6,251 bases of DNA from positions 1 through 6,251 of the forward strand of contig CAZIRO010000160.1 in assembly GCA_964541595.1 (NCBI GenBank), in the 5' to 3' direction. Of this stretch, positions 1 to 6,019 are shown piece by piece (positions within the stretch are counted from its first letter, which is position 1; every line of letters starts with the position of its first letter). The DNA is from CAZIRO01 sp964541595 (GTDB lineage Bacteria; Acidobacteriota; HRBIN11). Both the position numbers and the translations under genes were made by a program. The notes beneath the pieces were generated by a model. It did no database searches, was not told the DNA's origin, and saw nothing but the letters and a program-made list of their open reading frames with translations.

Positions 1-12
1 GTCCTCCGTTCC

Positions 13-97
13 GGATACCTGACACCGGAATACCTGACACCTGGGACCTGAGACCCGGGACCTGAGACCCGGGACCTGAGACCCGGGACCTGAGACC
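13..97. repeat. Degenerate heptanucleotide tandem repeat, 12 units
   Basis: The stretch can be cut into twelve consecutive units that each end in ACC and are all 7 nt except one of 8 nt (27-34). The first units are GGATACC, TGACACC, GGAATACC, TGACACC and TGGGACC. From 49 to 97 the units TGAGACC and CGGGACC alternate strictly, giving a 14-bp higher-order period with a CCCGGG palindrome at three junctions. The left units are degenerate and the right units identical, which suggests recent expansion by slippage on the right side. The array could extend beyond the left edge. It is non-coding and has no recognised function. Confidence 0.85.
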
Positions 98-102
98 GAT
101 GG

Positions 103-120
103 CCACCGGCACACCGGTGG
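103..120. other. Short perfect hairpin, possible terminator remnant
   Basis: CCACCGG (103-109) and CCGGTGG (114-120) are exact inverted repeats around a 4-nt CACA loop, giving a 7-bp GC-rich stem directly after the heptad array. No T-run follows on either strand, so it is not a canonical Rho-independent terminator. It could end transcription of an unseen upstream gene in a Rho-dependent way, or simply be chance. Confidence 0.35.
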
Positions 121-171
121 ATCCGGTAGTTCCGCTGTCCCATTCCCTATCCTGATCCCAGCTCCCCCCAT

Positions 172-200
172 TTTACATTTCTCGCCAGTTGTGTTAAAAG
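172..200 (+). promoter_or_regulatory. Candidate sigma70-type promoter for the cluster
   Basis: TTTACA at 172-177 matches the TTGACA -35 consensus at five of six positions. TAAAAG at 195-200 follows after a 17-nt spacer and matches TATAAT at four of six. This is the most AT-rich part of the leader and lies upstream of the first gene of the cluster. It would imply a 5' untranslated leader of about 150 nt. The host's promoter consensus is unknown, so this is only a candidate. Confidence 0.3.
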
Positions 201-223
201 AATACCTCTGAGACGACGCCGTT

Positions 224-236
224 CACATGTGTACAC
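224..236. promoter_or_regulatory. Overlapping 8-bp palindromes, possible operator
   Basis: CACATGTG (224-231) and GTGTACAC (229-236) are both perfect 8-bp palindromes sharing GTG. They lie about 25 nt downstream of the candidate -10 box, a position where a repressor could act. No matching regulator gene is in the window and I cannot match the sequence to a known operator. Confidence 0.2.
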
Positions 237-357
237 CGCATGATCCCCGGACAACGCTGGGGTCGGGTGCGCACGGCCGTATTGCAGCACATCCATCGTT
301 CGAATACCGGCCCGTACCCGATACGCCACGATCTGAACCCATCCGAGGGGGATTCCT

Positions 358-1488
358 ATGGACGAAGTCATTTTTGTCACCAGCGACATCCGGGAAGACC
401 TGCCGATCTTCAGCGTACTTCGTGAAGACGGTACGGCTGACCCGGAACGGGATCCCAATCTATCAAAAGACCTGTTGCTGAAAATGTATCGCACGATGGT
501 GCTCAACCGGGAACTGGACGATCGGCTGTTCAAACTGCAGCGCCAGGGACGCATCGGATTCTATCTGACGTGTACCGGCGAGGAAGCCGCCGTTATCGGC
601 AGTGTGGCCGCACTTCGGGACGAGGACTGGATATTCCCCGCCTATCGGGAATCCGGTCTGGCGCTCTGGCGGGATGTGCCGTTAAAGAAGTATGTCGCAC
701 AGATGTACGGCAACGCGGAAGACAATGTCAAAGGCCGTCAAATGCCGAACCACTACAGTTTCCGGGAAGCCCACATGGCGTCGATCTCCAGCCCGGTCGG
801 TACACAGATTCCGCAGGCTGTCGGATTTGCCTGGGCGGCAAAAATCGTCGGCGATCCGATCGTGGTCATCACCTATTTCGGGGACGGCGCAACGTCTGAA
901 GGCGATTTTCATGTGGGATGCAATTTTGCCGGCGTATTCAAAGTGCCGATCGTCTTTTTCTGTCGCAACAACCAGTACGCCATTTCCGTACCGTACGAAC
1001 GCCAGACAGCGGCACGATCGATCGCGGTCAAAGCGCACGCTTACGGTTTTGAAGGCGTCCGTGTGGACGGCAATGACATCCTCGCCGTATACACGGTCAC
1101 GCAAAAAGCGGTGGAAAAGGCACGAAACGGTGGTGGTCCCACACTCATCGAAGCGGTGACGTACCGTATCGGCGCGCATTCGTCTTCGGACGATCCACGG
1201 CGCTACCGTTCCGAAGAAGAGGTGGAACGCTGGCGGCAGCGGGATCCGTTGATCCGGTTTCGGGAATATCTCGAACACAAGGGGTACTGGAACGAGGCCA
1301 TGGAAGAAAGCCTGCGCGAGGAAGTCCGGGACGTGATCGCACGGACCATCGAGGAAGTGGAACAGATTCCCCCACCCGCGATTGAGACCATGTTCGATGA
1401 CGTCTACCGGGACATGCCCTGGCATTTGCAGGAACAGAAAACCCGATTTCTCCAATATCTGCAGGAGAAAGAGCAATGGCAGTCATGA
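358..1488 (+). CDS. bkdA1: Branched-chain-type 2-oxoacid dehydrogenase, E1 alpha subunit
   Basis: This cytoplasmic 376-aa protein is the ThDP-binding subunit of the E1 heterotetramer, which decarboxylates branched-chain 2-oxoacids and reductively acylates the lipoyl group of E2. The ThDP/Mg motif runs from GDGATSEGD (175-183) to CRNNQYAIS (202-210), with the Mg-ligand-type residues E181 and N205 and the diphosphate contact R203. The loop YRIGAHSSSDDP (269-280) holds the conserved His (H274) and matches the branched-chain E1 alpha phosphorylation-loop region. Also family-typical are KGRQMP (125-130), RVDGNDILAVY (235-245) and a C-terminal FDDVYRDMPWHL segment (346-357). Length is near normal. 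The start is supported by GAGGGGGA at 345-352, 5 nt before the ATG. The gene overlaps the E1 beta gene by 13 nt, so the two are probably translated in a coupled way. A pyruvate-type E1 is less likely but substrate range cannot be read from sequence. Confidence 0.93.
   Translation: MDEVIFVTSDIREDLPIFSVLREDGTADPERDPNLSKDLLLKMYRTMVLNRELDDRLFKLQRQGRIGFYLTCTGEEAAVIGSVAALRDEDWIFPAYRESGLALWRDVPLKKYVAQMYGNAEDNVKGRQMPNHYSFREAHMASISSPVGTQIPQAVGFAWAAKIVGDPIVVITYFGDGATSEGDFHVGCNFAGVFKVPIVFFCRNNQYAISVPYERQTAARSIAVKAHAYGFEGVRVDGNDILAVYTVTQKAVEKARNGGGPTLIEAVTYRIGAHSSSDDPRRYRSEEEVERWRQRDPLIRFREYLEHKGYWNEAMEESLREEVRDVIARTIEEVEQIPPPAIETMFDDVYRDMPWHLQEQKTRFLQYLQEKEQWQS
1463..1467 (+). promoter_or_regulatory. 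Ribosome binding site of E1 beta, inside the E1 alpha gene
   Basis: AGGAG lies 8 nt before the ATG at 1476, a normal spacing. A second in-frame ATG at 1485 would give a 4-nt ATGA overlap with the E1 alpha stop but lies 17 nt from this site. The 1476 start is therefore preferred. Confidence 0.7.
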
Positions 1489-2453
1489 ACATGATCCAGG
1501 CTCTGAACGATGCGCTGCGTCTGGAAATGCGACGGGATCCCCGTGTGATCGTAATGGGTGAGGACGTCGGTCGCCTCGGCGGTGTCTTCCGGGTCACGGT
1601 TGGCCTGCTGGACGAGTTCGGTCCCGATCGGGTGATCGACACACCTCTGGCCGAAGGCGGTATCATCGGCACGGCGATCGGGATGGCACTGTACGGGCTG
1701 CGGCCGGTGGCGGAAATTCAGTTCGCCGACTTTATCTATCCGGCATTTGACCAGATTGTGAACGAAGCGGCCAAATACCGGTACCGCTCCGGGGGACAGT
1801 ACAGTTGTCCCCTAGTCATTCGCACGCCCTCCGGTGGCGGCATTCGCGGGGGACACTACCACTCGCAGAGCCCGGAAGCCTACTTCATTCACACCCCCGG
1901 TCTGAAAGTCGTGATGCCGTCGAATCCGTACGATGCCAAAGGACTGTTGCTTGCGGCCATTCGCGATGAAGATCCCGTCATCTTCTTTGAACCGAAACGG
2001 ATTTACCGTGCGGCGACCGGTGAGGTTCCGGAGGGTGACTATACGGTTCCCCTCGGGAAGGCAAAAATCGAACGTGAGGGTACGGACGTCACACTGATAT
2101 CGTACGGTGCGATGATGGTCGAGGCCCGTGAGGCTGCCCAGAAGGCCCAGGAAAAGTACGGTATCTCCGTCGAACTCATCGACCTGCGCACGCTCTGGCC
2201 GGTGGACATCGATACGATCGAACGGTCTGTTAAGAAAACCGGACGCGTCGTGATCGTGAACGAGGCCCCCCGCACGTGTAATTACGCGTCCGAACTCATT
2301 ACACTGATCAGCGAACGCGCGTTTCTGTACCTGGAAGCACCCCCCGTACGGGTGACCGGATTTGATACGCCGTTTCCGTACACGCTGGAACACGAATACC
2401 TGCCAGACGCGGGCCGTGTTCTCAAAGCGATTTACGAAACCGTGCATTTTTAA
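1476..2453 (+). CDS. bkdA2: Branched-chain-type 2-oxoacid dehydrogenase, E1 beta subunit
   Basis: This 325-aa transketolase-like subunit pairs with E1 alpha to build the active site at the alpha/beta interface. The N-terminal pyrimidine-binding domain shows GEDVGRLGGVFRVT (28-41), the catalytic glutamate in TPLAEGGIIGTAIG (E60), and FADFIYPAFDQI (83-94). GGHYHSQSPEAYF (125-137) contains the conserved active-site His (H129). EPKRIYRAA (172-180) is the branched-chain-type form of a family segment. The C-terminal transketolase domain includes ISYGAMM (208-214) and IDLRTLWPVD (235-244). Length is typical. The overlap with the upstream E1 alpha gene fits equal synthesis of the two subunits. The next gene, E2, begins 53 nt after the stop. 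No defect is seen. With two E1 alpha genes in the cluster and only this E1 beta, it may have to serve both partners. Confidence 0.94.
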   Translation: MAVMNMIQALNDALRLEMRRDPRVIVMGEDVGRLGGVFRVTVGLLDEFGPDRVIDTPLAEGGIIGTAIGMALYGLRPVAEIQFADFIYPAFDQIVNEAAKYRYRSGGQYSCPLVIRTPSGGGIRGGHYHSQSPEAYFIHTPGLKVVMPSNPYDAKGLLLAAIRDEDPVIFFEPKRIYRAATGEVPEGDYTVPLGKAKIEREGTDVTLISYGAMMVEAREAAQKAQEKYGISVELIDLRTLWPVDIDTIERSVKKTGRVVIVNEAPRTCNYASELITLISERAFLYLEAPPVRVTGFDTPFPYTLEHEYLPDAGRVLKAIYETVHF

Positions 2454-2493
2454 CCACCGGGACACCCGACAGCAATGACCCTTTTGCCCGTAT

Positions 2494-2501
2494 GGAGAAG
2501 G
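2494..2501 (+). promoter_or_regulatory. Ribosome binding site that fixes the E2 start at 2507
   Basis: GGAGAAGG lies 5 nt before the ATG at 2507. The upstream in-frame ATG at 2492 overlaps this purine stretch and has no Shine-Dalgarno of its own. Starting at 2507 also gives the family-typical N-terminus MAYEFRLPDIGEG. Confidence 0.8.
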
Positions 2502-2506
2502 TTCCC

Positions 2507-3778
2507 ATGGCATACGAGTTTCGTCTTCCGGACATCGGCGAAGGGATGGTCGAAGCGGAAATTGTGAAATGGTACGTCCAGGAAGGCGATGCCATTGAAG
2601 AAGATCAGCCGATGGTCGAACTGCTGACGGACAAGGCGAACGTCGTGATCCCCTCTCCCCGGAAGGGTGTGGTCCTGAAACGGTTCGGCCGGGAAGGCGA
2701 TATCGTCAAAGTTGGATCCGTACTCATCGTCATCGGCGAACCCGGCGAAACGTATACTGCACCGGCTGCCGAGATGTCCACCGCAACGCAACCGGCGGCG
2801 GAGGTCGCACAGCCGGTCGAATCATCCACGCCGGCCGCGCGACCGGCCGATCTGCCTCCAGGCCGTGTCCTGGCCACACCGGCCACACGGCGGCTGGCAC
2901 GGGAACTCGGTGTGGACATTCGTCAGGTGCAGGGTACCGGACCGCAGGGACGTGTGACAAAAGAAGACGTCCTTCGGTTCGCAGAACAGCAGAAAGCTGC
3001 ACCACCTCCCGCAGAAGTTGCCGTCCCGCCGCCAGCAACGGTACCGGCACCACCCCCTGCGCCTGAAACAGTGCCGATGCGTGAAGAACGGATTCCTCTG
3101 CGCGGCCTGCGACGTGTGATCGCGCGGCGCATGGCCGAGTCCAAACGAACGGCTGCACACTACACGTACGTCGAAGAAGTCGATATGACCGAACTCGTTC
3201 ACCTGCGTGAACAAATGAAACCGGTTGCCGAAGCCCAGGGGGTGCGGTTGACCTATCTACCGTTTATTGTGAAAGCCGTGGTCATCGGCCTGAAACGGTA
3301 TCCCCTGCTGAACGCCTCGCTGGATGAGGAACGGCAGGAGATCGTGCTCAAGAAGTACTACAACATCGGTATCGCCACACAGACCGATGAGGGGCTGACC
3401 GTTCCGGTGGTCCATCAGGCGGATCGTCTATCTCTACTGGAAATTGCCCGCACGATCGCCGAACTCGCAGAAAAGGCACGCAACGGAAAACTCGCGCCGC
3501 AGGACGTCCAGGGAAGCACGTTCACGATCACGTCGCTGGGGAAACTCGGGGGAATCCTCGCCACGCCGGTGATCAACTATCCGGAAGTCGCCATCCTGGG
3601 GGTGCACAGGATCGCACCCCGGCCGGTCGTGCGGGACGACGCGATCGTGATCCGGCACATGATGTATCTGAGCATTTCCCTGGACCACAGGGTGGTCGAC
3701 GGCGCCGTCGGCGCCGAATTCATGCAGGTGGTGAAGGAACACCTCGAGAACCCGCACCTGTTGTTCCTGCAGATTTAA
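2507..3778 (+). CDS. bkdB: Dihydrolipoamide acyltransferase, E2 core of the 2-oxoacid dehydrogenase complex
   Basis: This 423-aa protein transfers the acyl group from its lipoyl arm to CoA and forms the structural core of the complex. The single N-terminal lipoyl domain (about 1-80) carries the lipoylation lysine K43 in LLTDKANVVIPSP. An Ala/Pro-rich linker (about 84-118) leads to the peripheral subunit-binding domain (about 121-161, ATPATRRLARELGV to VTKEDVLRF), which docks E1 or E3. A second Ala/Pro linker (about 163-190) is followed by the acyltransferase domain (about 192-423). The catalytic motif SLDHRVVDG contains H394 and D398. TFTITSLGKLGG (338-349) is another family segment. The start at 2507 is chosen over an ATG at 2492 because of the ribosome binding site and the conserved N-terminus. 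The gene lies 53 nt after E1 beta and no E3 gene follows it here. A pyruvate or mixed-substrate E2 cannot be excluded. Confidence 0.94.
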   Translation: MAYEFRLPDIGEGMVEAEIVKWYVQEGDAIEEDQPMVELLTDKANVVIPSPRKGVVLKRFGREGDIVKVGSVLIVIGEPGETYTAPAAEMSTATQPAAEVAQPVESSTPAARPADLPPGRVLATPATRRLARELGVDIRQVQGTGPQGRVTKEDVLRFAEQQKAAPPPAEVAVPPPATVPAPPPAPETVPMREERIPLRGLRRVIARRMAESKRTAAHYTYVEEVDMTELVHLREQMKPVAEAQGVRLTYLPFIVKAVVIGLKRYPLLNASLDEERQEIVLKKYYNIGIATQTDEGLTVPVVHQADRLSLLEIARTIAELAEKARNGKLAPQDVQGSTFTITSLGKLGGILATPVINYPEVAILGVHRIAPRPVVRDDAIVIRHMMYLSISLDHRVVDGAVGAEFMQVVKEHLENPHLLFLQI

Positions 3779-3842
3779 GTAGTTCATTTTCCAGGTGAAG
3801 TGACGAAAAAGGTGCCGGAGGTTGAGGGGATGGGACCCGGAT

Positions 3843-3892
3843 GGACGCGGATGCGTGCAGACAGGTTTTTTGATCTGCGTGCATCTGCGTCC
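3843..3892 (+). repeat. Strong 19-bp hairpin, interspersed-palindrome-like element
   Basis: Arms 3843-3861 and 3874-3892 pair over all 19 positions when read as plus-strand RNA, with 16 Watson-Crick pairs and 3 G-U wobbles, around a 12-nt loop containing six Ts (3866-3871). The right arm is itself two 10-nt direct units, ATCTGCGTGC and ATCTGCGTCC. No T-run follows the stem, so it is not a canonical terminator. All mismatches in DNA are wobble-tolerant on the plus strand only, which favours a role as RNA. It sits in the 166-nt gap between E2 and the second E1 alpha, where it could block 3' exonucleases, attenuate transcription or be a dispersed repeat. From memory, ATCTGCGTNNATCTGCGT-type palindromes occur as short interspersed repeats in several bacterial groups; this was not checked. 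Confidence 0.75.
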
Positions 3893-3944
3893 GATACGAA
3901 TTTGGGAAATGGACCACTGAATTCGTGCCCGGGGAGTATCCCGT

Positions 3945-5066
3945 ATGATCACCGTTGTCGGACCGTCTGAACTGTTTCAGATCCTGCGAGAAGACGGCAC
4001 AGCCAGCCCGGCGATCGAACCCGATCTGGATGACGCGACCCTGATCCGGGCATATGAAGGGATGTTGACCATCCGCACCATCGACGACCGCATGCTCAAA
4101 CTGCAACGCCAGGGACGAATCGCGTTCTACGGTGCGGCCACTGGACAGGAAGCTGCCGTGGTCGGCAGCGCACTGGCCCTGCGACCGGACGACTGGGTGT
4201 TTCCGGCATTGCGGGAAGTCGGCGTGGCATTATTGCGGGGCTATCGGTTGCAGGACCTGGCGAATCAACTGTTTGGCAACTGCGAAGACATCCTGAAAGG
4301 ACGGCAGATGCCCTGCCATTACAGCGATCGCCGGGTACGCCACGTGGCGTGGTCGAGTTGTATCGGCACGCAGTTGCCGCAGGCCGTCGGTGCAGCCATG
4401 GCCGCCCGGCAGATGCGGGATCCTGTCGTCGTCATCGCGTACCTGGGGGACGGCGCAACGTCCGAAGCGGATTTCCACGTGGCCATGAACTTCGCCGGCG
4501 TGTTCCGGGCACCGGTGGTATTCTTCTGTCAGAACAACCAGTGGGCGATTTCGGTTCCCTTCCACCGACAGACAGCCACGCCATCCATCGCCATAAAAGC
4601 CGTCGCTTACGGATTTGAAGGCATCCGCGTGGACGGCAACGATGTCCTCGCCGTATATACGGTCACGCGGTATGCCGTGGAAAAAGCCCGACGGGGGGAA
4701 GGTCCCACCCTGATCGAGGCGGTTACCTACCGGATCGGTGCACATTCGACTTCGGACGATCCGTCCCGCTACCGCGACGAGACCGAGGTCGAAACATGGC
4801 GCCGAAAAGACCCGATCGCGCGGTTTCGCCGGTATCTGGAACACAAAGGCCTGCTGGATCCGGAACGGGAACAGACGATCATCACACGAATCCAGCAGGA
4901 GGTGATGCGTGTCATCGCACACGCCGAACAACAACCGATGCCGCCCCTGTCGTCCATGTTTGAAGATGTCTATGCCCAGTCCCCCTGGCACCTGATCGAA
5001 CAACAGCACGCGCTGACCGCATATCACAACAGCCCGTGGTCGAAGATCCGGCAGGATGAACCATGA
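3945..5066 (+). CDS. Second 2-oxoacid dehydrogenase E1 alpha subunit (diverged paralogue)
   Basis: This 373-aa protein is about 59% identical to the first E1 alpha in a mostly gapless hand alignment, and about 72% across the central ThDP-binding portion. It keeps GDGATSEAD (168-176) with E174, NNQWAIS (197-203) with N198, and the loop YRIGAHSTSDDP (262-273) with H267. It should therefore bind ThDP and assemble with an E1 beta. It differs from the first copy at cofactor-proximal positions: Y96 is L89, P146 is C139, R203 is Q196 and Y207 is W200. The QW-type motif also occurs in Pseudomonas-like branched-chain E1 alpha (recalled). GGGGAG at 3931-3936 lies 8 nt before the ATG. No separate E1 beta gene accompanies it. 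It lies 166 nt after E2 behind a hairpin and overlaps accA by ATGA. Possible roles are an alternative specificity subunit for the same complex, or a partner of an unseen E1 beta. No truncation is seen. Confidence 0.9.
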   Translation: MITVVGPSELFQILREDGTASPAIEPDLDDATLIRAYEGMLTIRTIDDRMLKLQRQGRIAFYGAATGQEAAVVGSALALRPDDWVFPALREVGVALLRGYRLQDLANQLFGNCEDILKGRQMPCHYSDRRVRHVAWSSCIGTQLPQAVGAAMAARQMRDPVVVIAYLGDGATSEADFHVAMNFAGVFRAPVVFFCQNNQWAISVPFHRQTATPSIAIKAVAYGFEGIRVDGNDVLAVYTVTRYAVEKARRGEGPTLIEAVTYRIGAHSTSDDPSRYRDETEVETWRRKDPIARFRRYLEHKGLLDPEREQTIITRIQQEVMRVIAHAEQQPMPPLSSMFEDVYAQSPWHLIEQQHALTAYHNSPWSKIRQDEP

Positions 5067-6019
5067 GCGCACCGATTCCGGAATTCGAGCGTCCCATTGC
5101 CGAACTGGTCAAGGAAATCGAAGCACTGGAAACGCAGGCGGACGATCCCAGGGTGCAGAAAAAACTCCGCCGACTGCGTCGAAAACTGACGACATACCGC
5201 CGGCAGATTTACAGTCGACTGACACCATGGGAAATCGTGCAGGTTGCCCGGCATCCCAATCGTCCGTATACGCTGGACTACATCCGGATGATCTTCGACG
5301 ATTTCATTGAACTCCACGGTGACCGGCGTTTCGGCGACGATCCGGCGATCGTCGGAGGTATTGCGTTCTTCAAAGGACAACCGGTCGCGGTCATCGGCCA
5401 TCAGAAAGGTCGGGACATGCAGGAAAAAATGTACCGCAACTTCGGTATGCCCCATCCGGAAGGGTACCGCAAAGCCCTGCGGATCATGAAACTTGCCGAG
5501 AAGTTCCGCCGACCGGTGATCACGTTTGTGGACACCCCGGGCGCGTACCCCGGAATCGGCGCCGAAGCCCGGGGGCAGGCCCAGGCGATCGCCGAGAACC
5601 TGCGCGAAATGGCCCGACTGCGTACGCCGATCCTGGTGTTCGTGATCGGCGAAGGTGGGAGCGGCGGGGCACTGGGCATTGCTGTGGGGGACCGGATTTA
5701 TATGTTGCAGTATGCCATCTATTCGGTCATTTCCCCAGAAGGCTGCGCGTCCATCCTGTGGCGGGACGCGGGACGTGCAAAAGAAGCCGCAGAGACCCTG
5801 CGTTTGACCGCGAACGACCTCCTGAAGTTCGGGGTCATCGATGAGATCATTGCAGAACCCCTGGGCGGTGCGCACGCCGATCCGGAAGACACGGCCCGCC
5901 GGATTGCCGCCGCGATCGAACGGGGACTTGCGGAACTGCAGGGTGTTGCCATTGACACGTTACTGGAACGTCGTTACGCGAAATTTCGTCAGATGGGCGT
6001 GGTCGATCACTGGACCTGA
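5063..6019 (+). CDS. accA: Acetyl-CoA carboxylase, carboxyltransferase alpha subunit
   Basis: This 318-aa subunit pairs with AccD to transfer carboxyl from biotin to acetyl-CoA, giving malonyl-CoA, the committed step of fatty acid synthesis. Length is close to the 319 aa of the E. coli protein. The N-terminal helical segment (about 7-50) is charged and coiled-coil-like, as is usual. The crotonase-fold carboxyltransferase core shows ELHGDRRFGDDPAIVGG (83-99), VDTPGAYPGIGAEARGQ (156-172), the glycine-rich oxyanion-type motif GEGGSGGALGIAVGD (196-210) and SVISPEGCASILWRDA (221-236), then LTANDLLKFGVIDEII (248-263). AGGA at 5053-5056 precedes the ATG by 6 nt. The ATG overlaps the stop of the second E1 alpha (ATGA), which indicates translational coupling. 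AccD, AccB and AccC are not in the window. The end overlaps a convergent minus-strand gene by 13 nt and no terminator is visible. Confidence 0.97.
   Translation: MSAPIPEFERPIAELVKEIEALETQADDPRVQKKLRRLRRKLTTYRRQIYSRLTPWEIVQVARHPNRPYTLDYIRMIFDDFIELHGDRRFGDDPAIVGGIAFFKGQPVAVIGHQKGRDMQEKMYRNFGMPHPEGYRKALRIMKLAEKFRRPVITFVDTPGAYPGIGAEARGQAQAIAENLREMARLRTPILVFVIGEGGSGGALGIAVGDRIYMLQYAIYSVISPEGCASILWRDAGRAKEAAETLRLTANDLLKFGVIDEIIAEPLGGAHADPEDTARRIAAAIERGLAELQGVAIDTLLERRYAKFRQMGVVDHWT

Larger units (their letters stand above)
1..357. other. Non-coding leader region upstream of the dehydrogenase cluster
   Basis: No convincing gene lies here. Short open frames exist on both strands, but they lack family resemblance and overlap the well-supported E1 alpha gene out of frame. 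From left to right the stretch holds a heptanucleotide tandem repeat (13-97), a short perfect hairpin (103-120), a weak sigma70-like promoter candidate (172-200), two overlapping 8-bp palindromes (224-236) and the ribosome binding site of the first gene (345-352). Positions 237-344 show nothing else I can name. The end of any upstream gene is not visible. Confidence 0.7.

Noticed and set aside
13..97. CRISPR array
   Set aside because: Units are contiguous 7-mers with no unique spacers and no cas genes nearby.
298..308. GTTCGAATACC resembles a tRNA T-loop sequence
   Set aside because: No acceptor stem, D-arm or anticodon arm can be folded around it, and no CCA-type end is placed correctly.
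147..554. Minus-strand open frame across the leader and the start of E1 alpha
   Set aside because: It overlaps a strongly supported gene in another frame, has low-complexity Ser/Arg composition and resembles no family.
682..1476. Long minus-strand open frame opposite E1 alpha (and similar ones opposite E1 beta, the second E1 alpha and accA)
   Set aside because: These are shadows caused by the codon bias of the plus-strand genes. The translations lack recognisable domains.
2492..2506. Upstream ATG giving E2 five extra residues (MEKVP)
   Set aside because: It overlaps the Shine-Dalgarno of the 2507 start, has none of its own, and extends beyond the family-typical N-terminus.
3843..3892. Hairpin as a Rho-independent terminator after E2
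   Set aside because: The six-T run lies in the loop rather than after the stem, so the canonical layout is absent.
3870..3900. TTGATC plus a TACGAA-like box as a promoter for the second E1 alpha
   Set aside because: The -10 match is only three of six at an unfavourable spacing, and the -35 box lies inside the hairpin element.
3931..3942. GGGA-GTA-TCCC mini-hairpin masking the ribosome binding site of the second E1 alpha
   Set aside because: A 4-bp stem with a 3-nt loop is too weak and too common by chance to claim regulation.
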